NCBI RefSeq assembly: GCF_004339805.1
Contig: NZ_SLUI01000015.1
Coordinates: forward strand, 59,568-123,567
Source of the DNA: Anaerospora hongkongensis
GTDB taxonomy: Bacteria; Bacillota; Negativicutes; Sporomusales; DSM-15969
Length of the DNA stretch: 64,000 bases
Reading direction: 5' to 3'
Shown: positions 42,491 to 51,407 of the stretch, in pieces
Layout of the letters: each line of letters starts with the position of its first letter
How positions within the stretch are numbered: position 1 is the first letter of the stretch
The notes under the pieces: generated by a model
The model's input: only the letters and a program-made list of their open reading frames with translations
What the model was told of the DNA's origin: nothing
Database searches by the model: none
Made by a program: the position numbers and the translations under genes

Positions 42491-42541
42491 TTGTCTAAAA
42501 ATTTGCACATGTTGTATGTTTTTTTAGACAAAAGCAACAGA
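42491..42541. repeat. Inverted repeat upstream of the sigma-54 promoter
   Basis: TTGTCTAAAAA (42491-42501) and TTTTTAGACAA (42531-42541), 11 matching bases, with inner ACAT/ATGT. It is 40-90 bases upstream of the -24 element and could be an activator site. Confidence 0.5.
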
Positions 42542-42635
42542 TGATTCAGAGAATGAAGTCCAGAGTGCATTTGATAAAAAGATAGGTTTTTCCGAACATT
42601 ATTCACATAAAACAAAATAATATTCGATAAAAGTG

Positions 42636-42665
42636 TTGACACTGTATTGTCCTTAATGCTATGAT
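42636..42665 (+). promoter_or_regulatory. Promoter of the FAD dehydrogenase-purB-purA genes
   Basis: TTGACA (42636-42641), 18-base spacer, TATGAT (42660-42665), facing the dehydrogenase gene. Confidence 0.75.
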
Positions 42666-42698
42666 AAGCAAGGGAAAAAACGCGTAGATTCTCCAAAC

Positions 42699-42740
42699 AA
42701 CTCAAATGGCGGTCGTAAAGGGCCGGTTTGAGTTATTTTT
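42699..42740 (+). promoter_or_regulatory. Leader hairpin with T-rich tail (candidate attenuator)
   Basis: AACTCAAA / TTTGAGTT around a 20-base GC-rich loop, followed by ATTTTTG, 35 bases after the promoter and 38 before the start codon. It does not fit the purine riboswitch pattern. The rest of the 387-base gap (42392-42778) holds the two promoters and the inverted repeat listed here. Confidence 0.45.
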
Positions 42741-42778
42741 GTGGCCTTCGGACAGAATAAATATTCGAGGTGAATTAC

Positions 42779-44164
42779 GTGAAGCAATATGATGTAATTG
42801 TTATAGGCGCCGGACCAGCCGGGATTTTTACAGGCTTGGAGTTGGCTGACAAAGGACTGAAGGTCCTTATACTGGAAAAAGGCCGGGATATTACTTCCCG
42901 CAGCTGCCCGAAAGAAACGCATAATACACCGTGTGTCAACTGTAAGCCGTGTGATATTGTCTGCGGCTGGGGAGGCGCAGGCGCCTTCAGTGACGGCAAG
43001 CTTACTTTAACTACAGAATACGGTGGTATATTAGATGAATATATGGATAAAGCTGAACTGCTGCGGCAAATCGAGTATGTAGACAGTGTCTACGGCAAGT
43101 TTGGCGGTGACGTGCGTAAAGTGTATGGCGATGAACAAAAAGAGGAAATTCGCCGTCTCCAGCGCATATCTGCTTCTGCTGATTTGAATTTGATCCCTGC
43201 CCGTATCCGCCATTTGGGTACGGATGTTAATCTGCAGATTTTAACCCGTATGAGAGAATATCTTGATGACAAAATTGAGATCCGTTCGAATACGGCTGTA
43301 GAAAAAATCATTGTTGAAAATGGCCAGTATGTAGGTGTCGAAGTCAAGGGCGAAATGATCAAAAGCAAGTATTTGGTTGCCGCCCCGGGCCGGGAAGGAT
43401 CGGAGTGGTTTGTTGATCAAGCGTCCAAACTGGGCTTAGGAATGATGACGAACCCGGTTGATATCGGCGTTCGGGTCGAATTGCCGGCATCGGTAATGGA
43501 ACATATTACCGATGTAGTCTATGAGTCTAAATTGGTTTATTTTACAAAATCATTTGATGACCGGGTACGTACTTTCTGCATGAATCCCTACGGTTATGTC
43601 GTTACCGAAAACAACTCAGGCTTAATTACCGTTAACGGTCACAGCTATGCCGATAAGAAGAGCAATAATACCAACTTTGCCCTGCTGGTTTCCAAAAGCT
43701 TTACCGAGCCTTTTAAGGAGCCGATTGCCTATGGAAAATCTATCGCCCGTCTTGCAAACATGCTTGGCGGCGGTGTAATTGTCCAACGCCTGGGTGATCT
43801 CTTGGACGGCCGCCGGTCAACTCCCGAGCGCATTAAGCGTGGGCTGGTAGAGCCTACAATGAAAGATGCTACTCCCGGCGACTTAAGTCTGGTCCTGCCA
43901 TATCGTCATCTTATGGCGATTAAAGAAATGTTTGAAGCCCTTGATAAAGTAGCACCTGGTGCGAACTCCCGTCATACGTTACTCTATGGCGTAGAAGTAA
44001 AGTTCTATTCTTCGCGCATTACGCTGACCAATAAGCTGGAAAGTCAAATTCCCAACTTTTTTGCAATCGGTGATGGTGCCGGAGTGACCCGCGGATTGGC
44101 ACAGGCTTCAGTGGCCGGTGTTGTCGTAGCTAAGGAAATACTGGCCCGCGAAGGCGGCAAATAA
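42779..44164 (+). CDS. Uncharacterised FAD-dependent dehydrogenase (COG2509-like)
   Basis: 461 aa. N-terminal FAD-binding motif VIVIGAGPAGIFTGLELA, C-terminal FAD segment FFAIGDGAGVTRGLAQASVAG. A cysteine cluster at about residues 42-60 (SCPKETHNTPCVNCKPCD, then IVCGWGG) has CxxC-CxxC spacing that could bind a metal or Fe-S cluster. The family is widespread in anaerobes and unassigned. GTG 42779 is chosen for its spacing from CGAGG; GTG 42770 is too close. The purB gene starts 12 bases after its stop, so the protein is made together with AMP-branch purine enzymes. Confidence 0.85.
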   Translation: MKQYDVIVIGAGPAGIFTGLELADKGLKVLILEKGRDITSRSCPKETHNTPCVNCKPCDIVCGWGGAGAFSDGKLTLTTEYGGILDEYMDKAELLRQIEYVDSVYGKFGGDVRKVYGDEQKEEIRRLQRISASADLNLIPARIRHLGTDVNLQILTRMREYLDDKIEIRSNTAVEKIIVENGQYVGVEVKGEMIKSKYLVAAPGREGSEWFVDQASKLGLGMMTNPVDIGVRVELPASVMEHITDVVYESKLVYFTKSFDDRVRTFCMNPYGYVVTENNSGLITVNGHSYADKKSNNTNFALLVSKSFTEPFKEPIAYGKSIARLANMLGGGVIVQRLGDLLDGRRSTPERIKRGLVEPTMKDATPGDLSLVLPYRHLMAIKEMFEALDKVAPGANSRHTLLYGVEVKFYSSRITLTNKLESQIPNFFAIGDGAGVTRGLAQASVAGVVVAKEILAREGGK

Positions 44165-44176
44165 GGAGCGAGATTC

Positions 44177-45469
44177 ATGATCAGAAGATACACCAAACCG
44201 GAAATGGGCCGCATCTGGACGGATGAAAATGAGTTTCAGACCATGCTGGATATTGAAATTTATGCATGCGAGATTATGGCTGAACTCGGACAAATTCCAG
44301 CAGAGGCAGTACCTGTCATCAGAGAAAAAGCAAAGTTTTCCGTTGAGCGCATTCGTGAAATTGAAAGCGAAATTCATCATGATATTATTGCTTTTTTAAC
44401 AGCTGTTGCTGAACATGTCGGTGATGAAGCCAAATATATTCACATGGGGCTTACCTCCAGTGATGTGAAGGATACGGCGCTGGGATATATGATGAAACAG
44501 GCGGCTGATCTGATTATTCGTGATCTGGAGAAGTTCCGCGATGTATTGAAACGCCGCGCGGCTGAACACAAATATACAGCGATGATCGGCCGGACCCACG
44601 GCATACATGCTGAACCGATCACGCTTGGCCTGAAGTTTGCCTTGTGGCTTGATGAAACAGAGCGCAATATTGAACGTATGAAGCGTGCCCGCGAAGCGGT
44701 GGCAGTGGGAAAACTGTCCGGCGCAGTAGGTACCTATGCCAATATTGACCCCAGGGTAGAAGCCTATGTTTGTGAAAAAATGGGGCTTAAAGCGGCAAAG
44801 CTGGCAACGCAGGTTATTCAGCGGGATCGTCATGCCGAATTTATGTCAACACTGGCGATCATTGCCAGTTCGCTGGATAAATTCGCCACCGAGATTCGCA
44901 ATCTCCAAAGGACGGATATCCGCGAAGCGGAAGAGTATTTTCATCCCAATCAAAAAGGTTCCTCTGCCATGCCTCACAAACGCAATCCCATTACTTGCGA
45001 GCGAGTAAGCGGCCTGGCCCGTGTAGTGCGGGGCAATGCTCTGGCTGCACTGGAAGATGTTGCGCTGTGGCATGAACGGGATATCAGCCATTCTTCCGTA
45101 GAACGGGTTATTCTGCCTGACAGTACGATACTAGTGGATTATATGCTTCACATATTTACCAACGTTGTTGATAAATTGCTGGTTTATCCGGATGCAATGA
45201 AAGCGAATATGAATAAAACGGGCGGCCTTATTTTCAGCCAGCGTGTACTTTTGGCGCTTGTCGATAAAGGTGCTGTCCGGGAAGATGCTTACCGGTGGGT
45301 ACAGCGCAATGCGATGGCCCGCTGGCTGGAAGGGCAGGATTTCCGGGCTAATTTGAAGAATGATCCGGACATTCGGCAATATTTGACGGATGAAGAACTG
45401 GAAGCCTGTTTTGATCCCGCTTATATGCTGCAGCATGTAGATACCATTATGGCCCGTTTCGGATTATAA
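44177..45469 (+). CDS. purB: Adenylosuccinate lyase
   Basis: 430-aa lyase acting twice in purine synthesis, releasing fumarate from SAICAR and from adenylosuccinate. The fumarase-superfamily signature [11 protein letters not shown] is present (near residue 262), as are [11 protein letters not shown] and [12 protein letters not shown] with the catalytic histidine. ATG after AAGGAGCGAG. It is followed 59 bases later by purA, which makes its substrate. Confidence 0.97.
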   Translation: MIRRYTKPEMGRIWTDENEFQTMLDIEIYACEIMAELGQIPAEAVPVIREKAKFSVERIREIESEIHHDIIAFLTAVAEHVGDEAKYIHMGLTSSDVKDTALGYMMKQAADLIIRDLEKFRDVLKRRAAEHKYTAMIGRTHGIHAEPITLGLKFALWLDETERNIERMKRAREAVAVGKLSGAVGTYANIDPRVEAYVCEKMGLKAAKLATQVIQRDRHAEFMSTLAIIASSLDKFATEIRNLQRTDIREAEEYFHPNQKGSSAMPHKRNPITCERVSGLARVVRGNALAALEDVALWHERDISHSSVERVILPDSTILVDYMLHIFTNVVDKLLVYPDAMKANMNKTGGLIFSQRVLLALVDKGAVREDAYRWVQRNAMARWLEGQDFRANLKNDPDIRQYLTDEELEACFDPAYMLQHVDTIMARFGL

Positions 45470-45528
45470 CATGTTTAGGCGATTCGCATGAGCGGATTGG
45501 CAAACAATATGGAAGGGAAGATGTGTAT

Positions 45529-46815
45529 ATGTCATCATCAGTAGTTGTTATTGGTACTCAATGGGGCGACGAAGGAAAAGGCAAGATTGTCGACTTTCTG
45601 GCGGAAAAGGCAGATGTAGTTGTTCGCTACCAAGGTGGAAATAATGCCGGTCATACCGTTGTTGTCGGCGGTGACGAATTCAAGCTTCAATTACTGCCTT
45701 CAGGCATTTTATATCAGGGAAAAACCTGCATTGTCGGCAATGGTGTCGTAGTTGACCCTGCTGTTATGCTGAGAGAAATTAAAGGCATGCATGCCAAAGG
45801 TATTGATGCATCGGGACTGAAAGTATCCAACCGGGCGCATGTTATCATGCCATATCACCGTCTGCAGGATGAACTGGAAGAATTAGCCCGCGGCGATCAT
45901 AAAATCGGCACCACCAAGCGTGGTATCGGTCCTTGCTACGGCGATAAAATAGACCGCGTCGGTATCCGGATGGTAGATCTTTTAGATGAAGAAGAGTTTA
46001 GCGACAAATTAAAGCGGAATCTGGAAGCAAAAAATCAGCTTCTTAAGCAGGTCTATGGCGTAGAAGGCTTTGATTTCGAGCAAGTGAAGGCCGAGTACCT
46101 GGGATATGCCGAAGAATTGAGACAGTATGTAACCGATACAGCTACCGTACTGAATGAGTCGATTAAAGCCGGCCAAAAAGTTTTATTTGAAGGTGCCCAG
46201 GCAACGTTATTGGACCTGGATCACGGCACATACCCATACGTAACCTCCTCCCACCCGATTGCTGGCGGAGCTTGCGTTGGTGCCGGTGTTGGGCCTAAAC
46301 AGATTGGCAAGATCATTGGCGTAGTGAAAGCTTACAGCACTCGTGTGGGTGAAGGGCCTTTCCCGACAGAACTGCTTGATGAAACCGGCGATACCATTCG
46401 CGAACGGGGCCGCGAATTCGGCACTGTTACCGGCCGCCCGCGCCGCTGCGGCTGGCTGGATGCCGCTGTAGTCCGTTATGCCGGTATTGTAAGCAGTATC
46501 GAATATATGGCAATTACCCGTCTTGATATTCTTGACGGTTTAAAAACCTTGAAGATTTGCACCGGATATAAATATAAAGGTGAAGTCATCAATGAGTTTC
46601 CTGCCAGTCTTAAGGTATTGGGAGAAGTGGAGCCGATTTATGAAGAATTGCCGGGCTGGGAGGAAACGATCAGCGGCATTCGTTCTTACGATGAATTGCC
46701 GGCTAATTGCCGCCGGTATGTGGAACGGCTGAGCGAAGTGACCGGAATAGCAGTTGGCATTGTTTCCGTAGGCCCTCGCCGCGATCAAACCATGATCCTG
46801 CACGACATGTTTTAG
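45529..46815 (+). CDS. purA: Adenylosuccinate synthetase
   Basis: 428-aa GTP-dependent ligase forming adenylosuccinate from IMP and aspartate. Begins [20 protein letters not shown] with the invariant GDEGKGK loop, then GGNNAGHTV and the [11 protein letters not shown] segment. The ATG at 45529 fits the AAGGGAAG site; a GTG two codons earlier is also in frame. With purB it completes IMP to AMP. Confidence 0.97.
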   Translation: MSSSVVVIGTQWGDEGKGKIVDFLAEKADVVVRYQGGNNAGHTVVVGGDEFKLQLLPSGILYQGKTCIVGNGVVVDPAVMLREIKGMHAKGIDASGLKVSNRAHVIMPYHRLQDELEELARGDHKIGTTKRGIGPCYGDKIDRVGIRMVDLLDEEEFSDKLKRNLEAKNQLLKQVYGVEGFDFEQVKAEYLGYAEELRQYVTDTATVLNESIKAGQKVLFEGAQATLLDLDHGTYPYVTSSHPIAGGACVGAGVGPKQIGKIIGVVKAYSTRVGEGPFPTELLDETGDTIRERGREFGTVTGRPRRCGWLDAAVVRYAGIVSSIEYMAITRLDILDGLKTLKICTGYKYKGEVINEFPASLKVLGEVEPIYEELPGWEETISGIRSYDELPANCRRYVERLSEVTGIAVGIVSVGPRRDQTMILHDMF

Positions 46816-46831
46816 TTTTCTTTGAGTTAAT

Positions 46832-46874
46832 AAGTAGGCTTGCAATAAAGTTTGTTGCAGGCCTGCTTCTATTT
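46832..46874 (+). terminator. Intrinsic terminator after purA
   Basis: Fourteen-base stem with G-U pairs (AAGTAGGCTTGCAA / TTGCAGGCCTGCTT), tail CTATTTA is only moderately T-rich. Confidence 0.7.
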
Positions 46875-46909
46875 ATCGTAAGCTCATGACTGAAAAGGGG
46901 AGGAAGGCT

Positions 46910-47815
46910 ATGAATGCGGTTTTCCGGCCTGAACTGGTCCTGCTGGCAGTGGCCTTCTTATGGGGCATTAATCCTCCTATTATGAAAATTGGCCTGGCAG
47001 CACTGCCGCCTTTGGCCTATAATGCAATCCGGATGCTGATTGCCCTTGCCTGTGCTAGTGTGTTTCTGGGGATGTCAGGGCGGTATTGCATAGTGGAGAA
47101 ACGCGATATTTCTAAGATTCTTAAGGTCAGTATTTTTGGGTTTTTTCTGTTTCAGTTTTTTTTCACCTTAGGTATTCAACGGACCACAGCGGGCAATGCA
47201 TCTCTCATACTGGGAATGCTGCCGGTATGGGTCGCCATTATGAATAAGGTATTTAAGCGGGAAGAAGTGCTGAGCAGGCCGGTAATGATTGGTATTGGAC
47301 TCTCTTTCGCAGGAATCATCCTTATCGTTTTAGGGGCGGGCAATACGATGAGCTTGTCTTCCGACCATTTAGCAGGGGCGCTGCTATTATCTGCAGCTCA
47401 AATCGGTTATGCGTACTATACGATCTTTTCTAAAGAATTGACGGTTCGCTATTCGTATTATCAAATCACTACGCTGATTGTGCTTATTAATATGGTGCTG
47501 TTTGCGTTGATTGCTTTGCCTGAACTAGCGGGAATTGATTGGCGGCAGATCACCGTCGGTGCATGGTTGAGTGCGGCCTATTCCGGTATTTTTGCCATGT
47601 GCATCGGCAATTTTTTGTGGATCTGGGGTGTAAGCCTGCTTGGCAGTGCAAAAGCTGCACTCTATAATAATCTTTCGCCCGTATTTTCTATTATTGTCGG
47701 TTATGTACTACTTGGTGAGAGCTTTGGATGGCTGCAGCTGGCAGGAACGGCTGTTGTCTTTTGGGGTTTGTATTTAACCCGTACTCCGAATCAGGATAGG
47801 AATAAAAGTGCATAA
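46910..47815 (+). CDS. EamA/DMT-family transporter
   Basis: 301-aa membrane protein with ten hydrophobic helices arranged as two EamA repeats (VAFLWGINPPIMKIGL at the start of the first, GALLLSAAQIGYAYYTIFSK at the start of the second). Members export amino acids or other metabolites. ATG 46910 with GGGGAGGAAGG upstream; an in-frame ATG at 46886 overlaps the purA terminator region. Substrate unknown, and no link to the purine genes is evident. Confidence 0.9.
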   Translation: MNAVFRPELVLLAVAFLWGINPPIMKIGLAALPPLAYNAIRMLIALACASVFLGMSGRYCIVEKRDISKILKVSIFGFFLFQFFFTLGIQRTTAGNASLILGMLPVWVAIMNKVFKREEVLSRPVMIGIGLSFAGIILIVLGAGNTMSLSSDHLAGALLLSAAQIGYAYYTIFSKELTVRYSYYQITTLIVLINMVLFALIALPELAGIDWRQITVGAWLSAAYSGIFAMCIGNFLWIWGVSLLGSAKAALYNNLSPVFSIIVGYVLLGESFGWLQLAGTAVVFWGLYLTRTPNQDRNKSA

Positions 47816-47835
47816 ATTCCCTGTCAAATCTCCTA

Positions 47836-47864
47836 TTGACCAGCTGCGAGAGTTCTGCTATACT
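47836..47864 (+). promoter_or_regulatory. Upstream promoter of the tRNA cluster
   Basis: TTGACC, 17-base spacer, TATACT (47859-47864), about 100 bases before tRNA-Lys. Confidence 0.7.
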
Positions 47865-47917
47865 AAACAAGTCCCGAATGGTTGGACATGCACAGCGGGG
47901 AATTAGTAAAAAACTAG

Positions 47918-47946
47918 TTGACAATAACGTCGACGTATTGTATACT
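47918..47946 (+). promoter_or_regulatory. Main promoter of the tRNA cluster
   Basis: TTGACA (47918-47923), 17-base spacer, TATACT (47941-47946), 18 bases before tRNA-Lys. Confidence 0.88.
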
Positions 47947-47964
47947 AAAAACCTCATCAGTCAT

Positions 47965-48040
47965 GACCTACTAGCTCAGTTGGTAGAGCACCTGACTTTT
48001 AATCAGGGTGTCGATGGTTCGAGTCCATCGTGGGTCACCA
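47965..48040 (+). tRNA. tRNA-Lys (anticodon TTT)
   Basis: 76 nt with encoded CCA. Acceptor GACCTAC pairs with GTGGGTC; anticodon loop CTTTTAA; T-loop GGTTCGAGTCC. Confidence 0.97.
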
Positions 48041-48048
48041 CTTTATAT

Positions 48049-48123
48049 GGCCCGTTGGTCAAGCGGTTAAGACACCGCCCTTTCACGGCGGTATCAAGGG
48101 TTCGATTCCCTTACGGGTCACCA
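48049..48123 (+). tRNA. tRNA-Glu (anticodon TTC)
   Basis: 75 nt with encoded CCA. Acceptor GGCCCGT / ACGGGTC (one G-U); anticodon loop CTTTCAC. Confidence 0.97.
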
Positions 48124-48128
48124 TTTTC

Positions 48129-48204
<76 letters not shown>

Positions 48205-48220
48205 TTTTCTCCAGTAGCGC

Positions 48221-48297
48221 GGCCCTGTGGTGTAGCGGTCTAACATGCCGCCCTGTCACGGCGGAGATCGACGGTTCAAATCCGTTCAGGGTCGCCA
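48221..48297 (+). tRNA. tRNA-Asp (anticodon GTC)
   Basis: 77 nt with encoded CCA. Acceptor GGCCCTG / CAGGGTC; anticodon loop CTGTCAC; discriminator G. Confidence 0.97.
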
Positions 48298-48302
48298 TTT
48301 TT

Positions 48303-48378
<76 letters not shown>

Positions 48379-48389
48379 TTTGGATGCAG

Positions 48390-48424
48390 CCTTGCAAATG
48401 TTAATTTGCAAGGTTTTTATTTTG
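48390..48424 (+). terminator. Terminator of the tRNA cluster
   Basis: Perfect 10-base stem CCTTGCAAAT / ATTTGCAAGG with loop GTTA and TTTTTATTTT. Confidence 0.93.
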
Positions 48425-48425
48425 C

Positions 48426-48453
48426 TTGACAAACAGTGATTGCCGAGTATAAT
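48426..48453 (+). promoter_or_regulatory. Promoter of the manganese riboswitch-transporter unit
   Basis: TTGACA (48426-48431), 16-base spacer, TATAAT (48448-48453). It begins two bases after the tRNA terminator. Confidence 0.85.
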
Positions 48454-48470
48454 AATTATATTAAATCCCT

Positions 48471-48566
48471 AAAGGGGAGTAGCTTATTGATCACGTCAAC
48501 ATACTGCCGCAGCTTTTGCGTCTGGCGTGAGCGTTGGATTATTTTTGTCCGATTAGCGAGACCTTT
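48471..48566 (+). promoter_or_regulatory. yybP-ykoY manganese riboswitch
   Basis: Shows the conserved blocks AAAGGGGAGTAGC, GTCAACATACT, CTGGCGTGAGCG and the closing GCGAGACCTTT. In this class Mn(II) binding switches expression on. The closing strand is shared with the terminator that follows, giving a clear switching mechanism. Confidence 0.92.
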
Positions 48567-48612
48567 AGTATGACTTTTTGGTCATACTAAACGTGTCTCG
48601 CTTTTTAATTTT
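48555..48612 (+). terminator. Terminator of the manganese riboswitch
   Basis: AGCGAGAC pairs with GTCTCGCT; inside it TTTAGTATGAC pairs with GTCATACTAAA; TTTTT follows. The 5' arm is part of the aptamer, so metal binding should disrupt this hairpin. Confidence 0.92.
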
Positions 48613-48634
48613 TACAAGGAGGATTTAAAAAAGA

Positions 48635-49297
48635 ATGGAAGCATTTATTACATCATTTGTTTTTGTTGTGCTGGCAGAGATGGGGGATAAGACGCAGCTG
48701 CTGGGAATGTGCTTTGCTACGCGGTACCGCTGGCAAACTGTACTGGGAGGCGTTTTTGTTGCCACGATTCTTAATCACTATCTGGCTGTAGAGGTAGGCA
48801 GTTACTTAACCCGCTTTATTCCGATGAGCTATATTCAAATTGCAGCAGCTGTGTCATTTATTTTGTTTGGGTTATGGACAATCAGGGGCGACGAATTAGG
48901 CGACTGTGATGCGTCCAATAAATACAGTCCTTTTTGGACAGTTGTGATTGCTTTCTTTATGGCTGAGATGGGGGATAAAACGCAATTGGCAACAGTAGCA
49001 CTGGCTGCTAAGTTTAATCAGCTTATTCCTGTCTGGATGGGAACTACTGCCGGAATGATGGTGGCTAATGCGATTGGCATTATTATTGGGGTAACATTAG
49101 GCAAGCAAATTCCGGAGAGAATGGTCAAGTGGATATCCGCTATTATCTTTATTTTCTTTGGTTTTGCCGGATTGTACCAGACCCTGCCGGATTACCTGCT
49201 TTCTACTCCCAATATGATTGGAGCTGTCGTAGTGGTGCTGATCCTTATGTATGTGGTAAATCGTATGGGGAAAGATGGTCAGCCTGTGGAAGAATAA
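48635..49297 (+). CDS. GDT1/UPF0016 (TMEM165) family manganese exporter
   Basis: 220-aa membrane protein made of two homologous halves, each with three helices and the signature E-x-G-D-K-T (EMGDKTQL at residues 15-22 and 113-120). Members exchange Mn(II) or Ca(II); bacterial examples such as MneA relieve manganese excess. The riboswitch directly upstream is of the manganese-sensing class, which independently supports the metal. ATG with AAGGAGG upstream. Ends in a terminator. Confidence 0.93.
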   Translation: MEAFITSFVFVVLAEMGDKTQLLGMCFATRYRWQTVLGGVFVATILNHYLAVEVGSYLTRFIPMSYIQIAAAVSFILFGLWTIRGDELGDCDASNKYSPFWTVVIAFFMAEMGDKTQLATVALAAKFNQLIPVWMGTTAGMMVANAIGIIIGVTLGKQIPERMVKWISAIIFIFFGFAGLYQTLPDYLLSTPNMIGAVVVVLILMYVVNRMGKDGQPVEE

Positions 49298-49303
49298 AAA
49301 CAA

Positions 49304-49328
49304 AGCCGCCGTTAGGCGGTTTTTTATT
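49304..49328 (+). terminator. Terminator after the GDT1 gene
   Basis: GCCGCC / GGCGGT with loop GTTA and TTTTTTATTT. Confidence 0.85.
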
Positions 49329-49411
49329 TGGCGATAATTGTGAGTAGAAAGAAGGTTTGCCGCACGAGAATCTGGAATAGCAGAGAACATAGAGTGCTTG
49401 GAGGTGGTTGT

Positions 49412-50560
49412 GTGAGTAAGGACGAGATTTTTTATCCGGAAATATATTGTGCCGAGTATCTGCGGCGCCTTAACCGGTTTGTCGTAGAATGCCGTATGGC
49501 AAATAAAGTAGTAGAAGCTCACCTGCCTAATCCGGGCCGGATGTGGGAGCTGCTTTTTCCAGGGAAAAAGATGTATCTGGCTGCCAATGAAGGCGTCGGA
49601 AAAAAGACCCGCTTCAAGGTAATTGGCATTGAACGGGAAGGTATGCCGGTGATGCTTGATACTCATTACAGCAATCACGTAGCTGAAATGCTGATTGAAC
49701 AAAAGCAAATTCCTGGCTGGGAAGAGTGGAGCGTCCAGGCGAGAGAAGTTACCTTTGGCAACAGCCGGATTGATTTGCTGCTCGGACGGGGAGCAGAGCG
49801 TTTTGTTGTGGAGGTTAAGTCATGTACGTTATTTGGCAATGAAATTGCGATGTTTCCTGATGCGGTAACGGAGCGGGGGCGCAGGCATATTAGCAAGCTT
49901 GTACAGCTTGCGGATGAAGGATACCGGGCTGGGATCTTGTTTTTGATTCAGTGGCCGCGCTCTTCCTGGTTTTTACCGGATTATCATACCGATCTGGCGT
50001 TTTCACAAGCTTTGTTTGCTGCGAGGGACAAGGTAGAGATTAAAGCGGTAACGCTGGAATGGCGGGGCGATTTCACCTTAAGAGAACGTGTTAAGGAAGC
50101 ACTAATTCCCTGGGAACTGATTAGCCGTGAAATGAAGGACAGCGGCAACTATATCGTCGTACTCAGACTGGAGCAGGACAAAAGTTTATCGATTGGCAGT
50201 AAGGGAACGATACATTTTCCCTGTGGGTACTATTTGTACGTCGGCTCTGCCAAACAACATCTTACAAAGCGTCTGGAACGTCACCAAAGAAAGCGCAAAC
50301 GGTTTCACTGGCATATTGACTATCTTCGTCAGGCAGCTGAGTTTCATGCCGCCATCGCCATACGGACGCCTGAGCCGCTTGAGCATGCGATTGCCTGTGC
50401 GTTAGACGAAGTTGCCGACTGGGAAATTGCTCAGTTTGGTTCATCAGACTGCAATTGCCGGACTCATCTGTTCGGTATGCAGACTGATCCGCTCCATACA
50501 CCGGCTTTTATCAAGGTGCTGCAGTACTTTCGCATGGACCGGCTTGAGCGGCAGTTGTAG
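49412..50560 (+). CDS. sfsA: SfsA fused to a GIY-YIG-like (DUF123) domain
   Basis: 382 aa. Residues 1-235 are SfsA (NRFVVECRMANKVVEAHLPN, GRIDLLL-type NSRIDLLLG, FVVEVKSCTLF, FPDAVTERGRRH), a DNA-binding/nuclease family with a PD-(D/E)xK-like core. Residues ~245-382 are a DUF123 domain, GIY-YIG-related (NYIVVLRLE, CGYYLYVGSAK, KRFHWHIDYL). Both usually occur as separate proteins, although fusions are known. GTG 49412 after TTGGAGGTGG; an in-frame ATG at 49328 lies in the preceding terminator. A joint nucleic-acid processing role is inferred. Confidence 0.87.
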   Translation: MSKDEIFYPEIYCAEYLRRLNRFVVECRMANKVVEAHLPNPGRMWELLFPGKKMYLAANEGVGKKTRFKVIGIEREGMPVMLDTHYSNHVAEMLIEQKQIPGWEEWSVQAREVTFGNSRIDLLLGRGAERFVVEVKSCTLFGNEIAMFPDAVTERGRRHISKLVQLADEGYRAGILFLIQWPRSSWFLPDYHTDLAFSQALFAARDKVEIKAVTLEWRGDFTLRERVKEALIPWELISREMKDSGNYIVVLRLEQDKSLSIGSKGTIHFPCGYYLYVGSAKQHLTKRLERHQRKRKRFHWHIDYLRQAAEFHAAIAIRTPEPLEHAIACALDEVADWEIAQFGSSDCNCRTHLFGMQTDPLHTPAFIKVLQYFRMDRLERQL

Positions 50561-50620
50561 AGTATTATGTATGAACAAGCTGCTGTAGGATCTGTATTTT
50601 GGCAGCAGGAGGAGAAAGAC

Positions 50621-51367
50621 ATGATTACACTAACGGTTATTTATGTTTTCGTTGTCGTATTGTTTGCCAGCTTTTTACAGACTCTTACTGGTTTTGGCTA
50701 TGCTTTGGCAGCCGCGCCGTTGCTGGCCCTGGCAATTAATCCGAAAGACGTGGTTATGCTGGTACTGTTTACGGGGCTTCTTGTTAAAGCGGTTATGGTT
50801 TGGCATACCCGCAGGGTGGGGAGTTTTTCAAATGTATTGCTGATGTTTTTCGCTAGTATTATGGGTGCACTGCCAGGGGCTTTTGTTATGGCCCATATCA
50901 GCAGTGAAATGCTGAAAATCGGTATTGGCATTGTATTGGTGGCAGTAACGGTACTCATGTACCGTAATATAACCGTTACAATCGCCAACCACCGAATTGC
51001 GCAGGCTGTCGTGGGCGTGAACAGCGGTTTTCTGGCCTCAACAACCAGTCTGAACGGGCCGCCGGTTGTTCTATACTATATGAATGAAGCGGCTGAGAAA
51101 GAAACTATTCGCGCCAATCTGGCCCGCTATTTTGTGTTAGGTAATAGTGCATCCCTGCTATTATCTTATTTTTGGGGCACACTGAATATCTCCAGTTTGA
51201 CCCTAAATGCAGCAATTAGTATACCGGCGCTGCTGCTTGGTTTTTGGTTAGGCGAAAAAGCGTTTACGAAGGTAGACGGTCAAATGTTCCGTAACCTGGC
51301 GCTAGGGGTTATCTCCGTAAGCGGAATAATATCACTGGGATCGGGATTATGGAACTGGCTGCATTAA
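50621..51367 (+). CDS. TSUP (TauE/SafE) family membrane transporter, full length
   Basis: 248 aa with about eight hydrophobic segments in the two-repeat TSUP arrangement (TLTGFGYALAAAPLL in the first half, VGVNSGFLASTTSLNGPPVVLYY in the second). The family moves sulfur-containing or small organic anions. ATG 50621 with GCAGGAGGAGA upstream; the longer frame from 50567 lacks a ribosome site. The next two genes encode half-size relatives. Confidence 0.88.
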   Translation: MITLTVIYVFVVVLFASFLQTLTGFGYALAAAPLLALAINPKDVVMLVLFTGLLVKAVMVWHTRRVGSFSNVLLMFFASIMGALPGAFVMAHISSEMLKIGIGIVLVAVTVLMYRNITVTIANHRIAQAVVGVNSGFLASTTSLNGPPVVLYYMNEAAEKETIRANLARYFVLGNSASLLLSYFWGTLNISSLTLNAAISIPALLLGFWLGEKAFTKVDGQMFRNLALGVISVSGIISLGSGLWNWLH

Positions 51368-51407
51368 TGCATAGTGTATACATCGTTTTTCACGCGGAGG
51401 TATGAAT

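Noticed and set aside
42680..42778. Purine riboswitch in front of the FAD dehydrogenase-purB-purA genes
   Set aside because: The conserved purine-aptamer loops and pyrimidine core are absent; only a T-tailed hairpin can be supported.
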